From: Rubritepida sp.
Lineage (GTDB): Bacteria; Pseudomonadota; Alphaproteobacteria; Acetobacterales; Acetobacteraceae
Reading direction: 5' to 3'
DNA: 5,747 bases
Assembly: GCA_014376425.1 (NCBI GenBank)
Contig: JACMRO010000167.1
Coordinates: 1-5,747, forward strand
Each line of letters starts with the position of its first letter. The first letter of the stretch is position 1. The translations under genes were made by a program, and so were the position numbers. Positions 1 to 5,747 of the stretch are shown piece by piece. The notes beneath the pieces are model-generated. The model made no database searches and was not told the origin of the DNA. It saw only the letters and a list, made by a program, of their open reading frames with translations.

Positions 1-900
1 ACCGGGACGGAGGGGCGCCCAGCCCTGGCCGCCACCCTGCCGTTCCCAGGCTCCTACGCGGCACGGCGGCTCGCCCGGGCGGCGGCGGCCGAGGCGCGCA
101 GCGAACACCCCATCGCCCGCGCGATCGCGGCCGCCTGCTCGGACGCGCCGGGGGGCACCCACTTCGCCATCGAGGTCGGGCGCGGCATCTCCGCCAGCTT
201 CGACGGGCAGCGCATCCTGGTCGGCTCGGCCGCCTACCTGGCCGGGCAGGGCGTCGACACGGCGCCGCTCGAAGCGTTGGCCGACCAGGCGACGGCCGGG
301 CAGACGCCGGTCTTCGTCGGCGTGCAGGGCGCCCCGGCCGGGCTGCTGCTGGTGGCGGACCGGCTGCGGCCGGGCAGCGCGGACGCCATCACCACACTGC
401 ACCGCATGGGGCTGCAGACCATGATCCTGAGCGGCGACCACCCGGCCACCACCGCCGCGTTGGGCCGCGAACTGGGTGTGGAGGCGGCGATCGGCGGCCT
501 GATGCCGGCGCAGAAGCTGGCCGCCCTGGCCGGGTATGACCATACCGCCTTCGTCGGCGACGGCATCAACGATGCGCCGGCGCTCGCCGCGGCTGACACC
601 GGCATCGCCATCGGCACCGGCACCGATATCGCCATGGAAACCGCCGATGTCGTGCTGATGAACGGTGACCCGCGCGGCGTCGCCACCGCCATCATGCTGG
701 CCCGCGCCACGCTGCGCCACATCAAGCAAAACCTGGCCTGGGCCTTCGCCTACAACGTCGCGCTGATCCCGGTTGCCGCGGGTGTCTTGCAACCTTTGGG
801 CGGGTTAACGCTTTCACCTGAACTGGCGGCGGGTGCGATGGGACTTTCGAGTCTGTTCGTACTTGCCAATTCTCTCAGATTGCGCGGGGTGACGGCATGA
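1..900 (+). CDS. copA: Cu(I)-translocating P1B-1-type ATPase, C-terminal part (5' end outside window)
   Basis: This is the last 299 residues of a heavy-metal P-type ATPase that exports Cu(I) from the cytoplasm across the inner membrane using ATP. The frame is open from base 1, so the start lies upstream; metal-binding domains, the first six membrane helices and the CPC site are not visible. Seen here, numbered from base 1: a degenerate phosphorylation-site tail (TGTEGRP, 1-7), the nucleotide-domain SEHP motif (34-37), a GxG loop (60-62), SGDH (144-147, in place of the usual TGD), and the hinge motif GDGINDAPAL (186-195). The last two helices match the Cu(I) P1B-1 signatures exactly: N-x6-YN-x4-P (Asn244, Tyr251-Asn252, Pro257) and P-x6-M-x2-SS-x5-N (Pro273, Met280, Ser283-284, Asn290). 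This makes copper (or silver) much likelier than Zn/Cd. It overlaps the following cueR-type gene by 4 nt, so the two are co-transcribed. The apparent lack of Leu-Thr in DKTGTLT is discussed as a finding. Confidence 0.95.
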   Translation, partial: TGTEGRPALAATLPFPGSYAARRLARAAAAEARSEHPIARAIAAACSDAPGGTHFAIEVGRGISASFDGQRILVGSAAYLAGQGVDTAPLEALADQATAGQTPVFVGVQGAPAGLLLVADRLRPGSADAITTLHRMGLQTMILSGDHPATTAALGRELGVEAAIGGLMPAQKLAALAGYDHTAFVGDGINDAPALAAADTGIAIGTGTDIAMETADVVLMNGDPRGVATAIMLARATLRHIKQNLAWAFAYNVALIPVAAGVLQPLGGLTLSPELAAGAMGLSSLFVLANSLRLRGVTA

Positions 901-1286
901 ATATTGGTCAGGCGGCACGCGCCACGGGGGTCTCGGCCAAGATGATTCGTTGGTACGAACAACAGGGTCTGATTCCACAGGCGCTTCGGTCGGAAGCGAA
1001 TTACCGCAACTACGATGAAACCGACCTGCACCGGCTGCGCTTCATTCGCCGCTCGCGCGATCTGGGGTTCACGATCAAGCAGATCGGCGACCTGCTGGCG
1101 CTCTGGAACGACCGCGATCGCTCCAGCGCCGAGGTGAAGAAGATGGCGACCGAGCAGATCCAGTCGCTGCGCGCCCGGATCATGGAGCTGGAGGAGATGG
1201 TACAAAGCCTCACTCACCTGGCCGATAACAGCCAGGGCGACGGCAGGCCCGATTGCCCGATCCTGGAAAGCCTAGCGGCGGAGTAG
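897..1286 (+). CDS. cueR: MerR-family copper-responsive regulator, CueR/HmrR type, with Ser at position 112
   Basis: This is a 129-residue MerR-family activator. Family members bind as dimers between the -35 and -10 of a copper-export promoter and distort the DNA when Cu(I) is bound. Residues 1-40 form the winged helix-turn-helix (MNIGQAARATGV, then IRWYEQQGLI and RSEANYRNY), about 41-75 the second helical part, and about 78-110 the long dimerisation coiled coil. The C-terminal loop is 112-120. Numbering aligns without gaps to E. coli CueR as I remember it. Ser77, typical of monovalent-metal sensors, is kept (RSSAEVK), and Cys120 is kept in DCPILESL. Position 112, Cys in CueR, is Ser here (codon AGC at 1230-1232). 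No other Cys is present. The ATG at 897 overlaps the ATPase stop by 4 nt and is preceded by GGGGTG at 886-891. The end lacks the CCHH tail of E. coli CueR, as in alphaproteobacterial HmrR. The family call is firm; copper responsiveness is uncertain because of the lost ligand. Confidence 0.9.
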   Translation: MNIGQAARATGVSAKMIRWYEQQGLIPQALRSEANYRNYDETDLHRLRFIRRSRDLGFTIKQIGDLLALWNDRDRSSAEVKKMATEQIQSLRARIMELEEMVQSLTHLADNSQGDGRPDCPILESLAAE

Positions 1287-1300
1287 CCCCGCTACCGCCG
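1276..1300. terminator. Candidate hairpin between convergent genes
   Basis: A 5-bp stem (gtagc at 1283-1287, gctac at 1291-1295) closes a ccc loop. A further 4-bp stem (cggc 1276-1279 with gccg 1297-1300) sits outside an asymmetric internal loop. The hairpin covers the TAG stop of the regulator (1284-1286) and the stop of the convergent permease gene (1292-1294 on the - strand). It could act as a bidirectional transcription end. No T-tract follows on either side, so it does not meet the classic intrinsic-terminator pattern. The stem is short and could be chance in GC-rich DNA. Confidence 0.3.
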
Positions 1301-2158
1301 TGACGAGCGTGGGTCCAGAGCATCCCGCAGCCCGTCGCCAAGCAGGTTGAGCGCCAGCACAAGCGTGAAGATCGCCATGCCGGGGAAGATCGCCAGCCAT
1401 GGCGCGTTTTCGATGAAGCGTTGGGCACTGTTCAGCATCGAACCCCAGGAGGGCTGCGGCGGCTGCTGGCCCAGGCCCAGGAACGACAGCGACGCCTCGG
1501 CGATGATGGCTTCGGCGATCGACAGTGTGGCCTGCACCAGTAACGGCGGCGCGATGTTGGGCAGGATGTGGACGAGTGCGGTGCGGCCCGGCGGGTTGCC
1601 CATGGCGCGCGCCGCCTCCGCATAGTCGGTCGCCGCCGCCTCCAACGCCATGCCGCGGGCCAGGCGCACGAAGACCGGGCTGGCCGAAATGGCGATGGCC
1701 AGCATCGCATTTTCCAGCGCAGGTCCCAGGAACGCCGCCAGCGCGATCGCCAGGATGAGGAAGGGCACCGCCAGCATCGCGTCGGCAATGCGGGAGATGA
1801 CCGCATCGACCCAGCCGCCCGCCAGCCCCGCCAGCAGCCCGATGGGCACGCCGATCAGCAGCGCGCCCCCCACCGCGATGGCGCCGGCCAGCAGCGATGC
1901 GCGGGCGCCCCACAGCACGCGCGAAAGTACGTCCCGGCCATTCTCGTCGGTGCCGAACCAGTGCGCGGCGGAAGGCGCGCGGCGGATCGCGGTCCAGGAG
2001 GTGGCCAGCGGGTCGGCCGGGGAAATCCAGGGCGCCAGCAACGCCGCGGCGATGAAGGCCACGACCACGACCAGCCCGAACATGGCCAGCCGGTGCCGCA
2101 GCAGCGTGCGCAACGCGCGGCGGGCCGGTGAAACGGGGGGCGGCTGCGTCGCGCTCAT
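1292..2158 (-). CDS. ABC peptide-type transporter permease, DppC/OppC/GsiD family
   Basis: This 288-residue inner-membrane permease is one half of the translocation channel of a peptide-type importer. The N-terminus has the OppC_N layout: a basic stretch (RRALRTLLRHR, 13-23), a first helix at about 24-45, then HWFGTDENGRDVLSRVLWGA (67-86), the hallmark of this family. Further hydrophobic helices lie near 88-112, 121-146, 150-165, 199-222 and 256-275. The EAA loop that docks onto the ATPase is at about 179-201 (YAEAARAMG, then HILPNIAPP). The C-terminus, LNLLGDGLRDALDPR, is typical and complete. I chose the ATG at 2158 because it gives the usual family length and overlaps the upstream permease stop as ATGA. 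Longer in-frame extensions run antisense-like through the other permease. No strong Shine-Dalgarno is visible, so translational coupling is likely. It is the last gene of the operon. Confidence 0.93.
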   Translation of the reverse strand: MSATQPPPVSPARRALRTLLRHRLAMFGLVVVVAFIAAALLAPWISPADPLATSWTAIRRAPSAAHWFGTDENGRDVLSRVLWGARASLLAGAIAVGGALLIGVPIGLLAGLAGGWVDAVISRIADAMLAVPFLILAIALAAFLGPALENAMLAIAISASPVFVRLARGMALEAAATDYAEAARAMGNPPGRTALVHILPNIAPPLLVQATLSIAEAIIAEASLSFLGLGQQPPQPSWGSMLNSAQRFIENAPWLAIFPGMAIFTLVLALNLLGDGLRDALDPRSSRR

Positions 2159-3102
2159 GCCGTCCGCAGCCGCGGGTTGATCAGCATGTACAGCACATCC
2201 GCCAGCAGGCTGAGCGCCACAAAAATCAGCGCAGTGGCCAGCACCACGCCCTGCACCACGGGGTAATCGCGGTTGAACACCGCATCGACCACCAGCTTGC
2301 CGAATCCGGGGATGGAGAAAATCTGCTCCGTCAGCACTGCGCCCGCCATCAGCCGGCCGAACTCGATGGTGCCGAGGGTGACGACGGGGATCAGCGCATT
2401 GCGCAGGGCGTGGCGGAAGATGACGACGCGCTCGGCCACGCCCTTTGCCCGCGCGGTGCGGACGTAATCCTGCTCCAGCGCGCCCAGCATGGCGGCGCGG
2501 GTATGGCGCATCAGCACCGAAGCCACGCCGGTGCCCAGCACGAAGGCCGGCATGATGGTGGTGGCCAGGCTCTGCCAGGGGTCTTCCCACAGCGGCACGT
2601 AGCCCGAGGGCGGCAGCCAGCCCAGCTGCACCGAGAACAGCAGGATCATCATGATGCCAAGCCAGAAATTCGGCATCGAGATGCCGAACAGCGCGATGCC
2701 GTTCACCAGCCAGTCCAGCGGCCGGTCCTTCCATACGGCGCTCAGCACGCCCGCCGGCACGCCGATCACCACGCCGATGACGAAGCTCATGGCGGCGAGC
2801 TGCGCGGTCACTGGCAGCTTGGCCAGCAACAGCTCACCCACCGGCACGCGGATGCGCCAGGAGAAACCGAAATCGCCGTGCAGCAGGCGCCAGAGCCAAT
2901 GGCCGTATTGCGCCAGCAGCGGCCGGTCGAGCATCAGCTCGGCGCGGATCTCCGCCAGCACCCGCGGGTCGCCGCGATCCTCGCCGGCCAGGATCAGCGC
3001 CGGGTCGCCTGGCATCAACTGCTGCAGCGCGAATATGCCGAAGCTGAGGATGAGCAGCGTTGGCAGAATTTGCCCGAGACGACGGATGAACCAGGTGATC
3101 AT
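2155..3102 (-). CDS. ABC peptide-type transporter permease, DppB/OppB/GsiC family
   Basis: This 315-residue integral membrane protein is the partner permease of the following gene. It starts MITWFIRRLGQILPTLLILS, the usual DppB opening with a first helix at about 11-30. The periplasmic segment carries MPGDPA (30-35) and LLHGDFGFSW (73-82), also typical of DppB. Hydrophobic helices follow near 97-120, 133-158, 179-198, 236-258 and 283-308. The EAA loop for ATPase contact is at about 211-240 (DYVRTARAKGVAERVVIFRHALRN). The family's EQIFSIPGFGKL (259-270) and NRDYPVVQG (277-285) are intact, and it ends MLINPRLR. Length is normal. The start at 3102 fits the family N-terminus, but the upstream bases (gcggcggc) are a poor ribosome binding site. 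It overlaps the next permease by 4 nt. Substrate specificity resides mainly in the binding protein, so this gene alone does not distinguish peptide, glutathione or nickel transport. Confidence 0.94.
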   Translation of the reverse strand: MITWFIRRLGQILPTLLILSFGIFALQQLMPGDPALILAGEDRGDPRVLAEIRAELMLDRPLLAQYGHWLWRLLHGDFGFSWRIRVPVGELLLAKLPVTAQLAAMSFVIGVVIGVPAGVLSAVWKDRPLDWLVNGIALFGISMPNFWLGIMMILLFSVQLGWLPPSGYVPLWEDPWQSLATTIMPAFVLGTGVASVLMRHTRAAMLGALEQDYVRTARAKGVAERVVIFRHALRNALIPVVTLGTIEFGRLMAGAVLTEQIFSIPGFGKLVVDAVFNRDYPVVQGVVLATALIFVALSLLADVLYMLINPRLRTA

Positions 3103-3175
3103 GCCGCCGCGTCACGCTCAGGCTTGACCCGGGCACTCCCTCCGCAGATGGGCGGGGCGTCGGTCGGATAGCTGC

Positions 3176-3199
3176 GCCGGGCCCGGCCATGGCGATGGC
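3176..3199 (-). other. Overlapping inverted repeats just after the binding-protein gene
   Basis: Four bases past the binding-protein stop, the - strand RNA can form a 5-bp hairpin (gccat at 3199-3195, loop of 4, atggc at 3190-3186). This overlaps a perfect 12-bp palindrome, gccgggcccggc, at 3176-3187, so the two would compete. They lie in the 100-nt spacer (3103-3202) before the permease gene, the only real gap in the operon. Hairpins at this position in ABC operons can protect the upstream binding-protein mRNA or reduce downstream transcription. That role is inferred here, and there is no T-tract. I see nothing else in the spacer. Confidence 0.35.
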
Positions 3200-3202
3200 G
3201 CG

Positions 3203-4707
3203 TCACTGCAGCCGCAGCCCCTGGGGCCGGATCAAACCGTCGGGGATGGCCACGAAGCCGGTCAGCCGCGCGCTGTGCGCCACGATGTTCTTGCGGTGCC
3301 ACAGATAGATGCGGCTGCGGTCCTGCCGGATGGCGATGGCCCAGATTTGGCCGTAGATGTCGCGCCGCCGCGCCGTGTCGGTCTCGATGCGGGCCGCATC
3401 CAGCAGCCGGTCCACTTCGGGGTTGGAATAGCGCCCGTCATTCTGCGGGCCGCGGCTGTGCATGAAGGTGTAGCTGTTGCCGTCCGGATCGACCCGGCCG
3501 GACCAGGCCAGGAGGTAGGTTTCAAAGTCGCCACGGACAGCGGCCTGCAGCGAGCTGGCGAACTCCATCGTGTTGATCCGCAGCTCGAAGCCGGCCTCGC
3601 GCAGCATGGCCTGCATCACTTCCGCCGCCTGGCGCAGATCGGGGCTGTTGGGCACCGTCATCTCCACCGCCAGCGGCGTGCGCACGCCGGCCTCTCGCAG
3701 CAGGGCGCGCGCGCGGTCCAGATTACGCGGCTCTGGCAGGAAGCCCGGCACGTGCAGCGGGTTGGTGGGCGGCACTGGCTGGGCGGTGGGGTTGAACATC
3801 CCCTCATACACCACCTGGTTGAGCACCTGGCGGTCCAGCGCCAGCTCGAACGCGGCGCGCACCCGCGCATCCTGGCCCATCGGCGTCTGGGCGCGCGCGC
3901 CGTTGCCGATATTGATGGTGAGCGACTGGTAGCCGAGCTCGTCGGAGATGCTCAGGCGCAGCCGGTTGTTGCGGCGCACCGCCGCCACGTCATCGGGGTC
4001 GACGCTCTGTACCATCTCCAGCGCGCCTGACTGCAGGTTGGCCAGCCGTACCGTGCTGTCGGTGATGATCTGGTAAGTGATGCGGGGGATCGTGACGGCA
4101 GCGGCGTTCCAGTAGTCGGCAAAGCGGTCGACCACGATGCGGTCCTGCGCCACGCGCTCGGTGAAGCGGTAGGGGCCGGCGCAGATCGGGCGCAGGCCGA
4201 AATTACGGCCGGCGGCTTCGGCCGCGCGGGGGCTCACCACCATGCCGGCACGATCGGTCAGCTGGCTGAGGAAAGCGGCCGAGGGCTCGGCCAGGCGGAT
4301 CAGGACGGTCAGCGGGTCCACCACCTCGACGGCCGTGACGCCGTTGATCTCGCCGCGGCGGAAGCTGCCCTGCAGGGTGAGGTGGCGGTTGAGCGAGTAG
4401 CGCACCGCCTCGGCATCCATCGGCTCGCCATCGTGGAACTTCACCCCCGGCCGGAGCGTGATGCGCAGGGTGCGCGGGTCGTCCCACACATGGCCGGTGG
4501 CCAGCTGCGGCACGATCTCCAGCCGTTCGTTGATGTCGAAAAGTTTGTCGCAGATGGCGGCGAAGACGATACGGCCGACGAAGGTGCGGGCCAGCGTCGG
4601 ATCCATGATGTCGGGGTCTTCGCGCAGCCCGATGCGGAGGTTCTGGGTTACCCCTTGGGCGCTGGCGGCGCCGGCCAGGAGCATGGCGGCGAGGATGAGG
4701 CGGCGCA

Positions 4708-4708
<1 letters not shown>
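3203..4708 (-). CDS. Periplasmic substrate-binding protein, family 5 (SBP_bac_5; DppA/OppA/GsiB-like)
   Basis: This 501-residue secreted protein captures the substrate in the periplasm and delivers it to the permease pair. It begins with a clear Sec signal peptide, MRRLILAAMLLAGAASA, with likely cleavage after Ala17. There is no lipobox Cys, so it is soluble rather than a lipoprotein. Family 5 landmarks in order: LREDPDIMDPTLA (28-40), the ITLRPGVKFHDGEPMDAE stretch (83-100) with AVRYSLNR after it, CAGPYRF (176-182), DYWN (198-201), SGALEM (227-232), VRAAFELALDRQ (283-294), WSGRVDPDGNSYTFMHSRG (402-420) and NPEVDRLLDAAR (429-440). Length is normal for the family. I chose the ATG at 4708 because it gives the signal peptide, shares one base with the ATPase stop (TGATG), and has AGGGAG 8 nt upstream. 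An in-frame extension to 4864 only overlaps the ATPase gene and lacks a signal peptide. Two Cys remain in the mature part (53 and 176), possibly a disulfide. Ligand unknown: di/oligopeptide, glutathione-like or another small compound. Confidence 0.93.

Positions 4709-5747
<1,039 letters not shown>

Noticed and set aside
787..817. Possible internal promoter for the regulator (TTGCAA at 787-792) with weak aacc...ggtt symmetry
   Set aside because: No acceptable -10 element lies at 16-19 nt spacing, and the symmetry is only 4 bp. It does not resemble a CueR operator convincingly.
750..1217. - strand open frames across the regulator gene
   Set aside because: They are antisense to the MerR-family gene, which has complete domain conservation, and show no family features of their own.
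1272..2734. Long open frames that extend the DppC-type permease upstream, or run beside it in other frames
   Set aside because: Extension beyond 2158 overlaps the other permease in a different frame, with an Arg/Gly/Ala/His-rich composition typical of GC-rich shadow frames. Family length and the ATGA overlap fix the start at 2158.
2128..3171. A + strand open frame of 347 codons opposite the DppB-type permease
   Set aside because: It is rich in His, Gln, Arg and Ala, has no recognisable domain, and lies fully antisense to a clear permease with intact motifs. It is a shadow of strong codon bias.

Overview
The window is GC-rich DNA, with third codon positions strongly biased to G/C. It looks like a bacterial chromosome segment. 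The gene types fit an alphaproteobacterium, possibly Acetobacteraceae/Rhodospirillales: a CueR/HmrR-type regulator directly behind a copper ATPase, and a densely packed Dpp/Opp-type ABC operon. The lineage call is inference from gene content and composition only.

Left part, + strand (1-1286): the 3' half of a Cu(I)-exporting P1B-1 ATPase (copA, cut by the window start) and a CueR-type MerR regulator. The two overlap by 4 nt (ATGA), so they form one copper-homeostasis transcription unit. The exporter would pump cytoplasmic Cu(I) across the inner membrane, and the regulator would normally switch its expression on in Cu(I). Two oddities stand out. The regulator has Ser at the position of CueR Cys112, one of the two Cu(I) ligands, while Cys120 and Ser77 are kept. 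The visible start of the ATPase reads TGT-EGRP, where the family normally has DKTGT-LT-EGRP.

Right part, - strand (5747 down to 1292): a convergent peptide-type ABC importer operon. The order is ATPase (5' end outside the window), periplasmic family 5 substrate-binding protein, DppB-type permease, DppC-type permease. Junctions are tight: TGATG between ATPase and binding protein, a 97-nt spacer with hairpin-forming sequence after the binding protein, and a 4-nt ATGA overlap between the permeases. A second ATPase (DppD type) is expected just beyond the right edge. The binding protein would capture the substrate in the periplasm, the two permeases form the channel, and the ATPases power import. 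The substrate cannot be told from sequence alone; a di/oligopeptide or glutathione-like compound is the family default.

The two units meet tail to tail with only 5 nt between stop codons, under a small hairpin. A 12-bp tandem repeat in the ATPase gene encodes a Gly/Ala/Pro linker. I see no mobile element, CRISPR array, tRNA or rRNA, and nothing that supports a wholly new system. The most interesting point is the altered copper-sensing site of the regulator.
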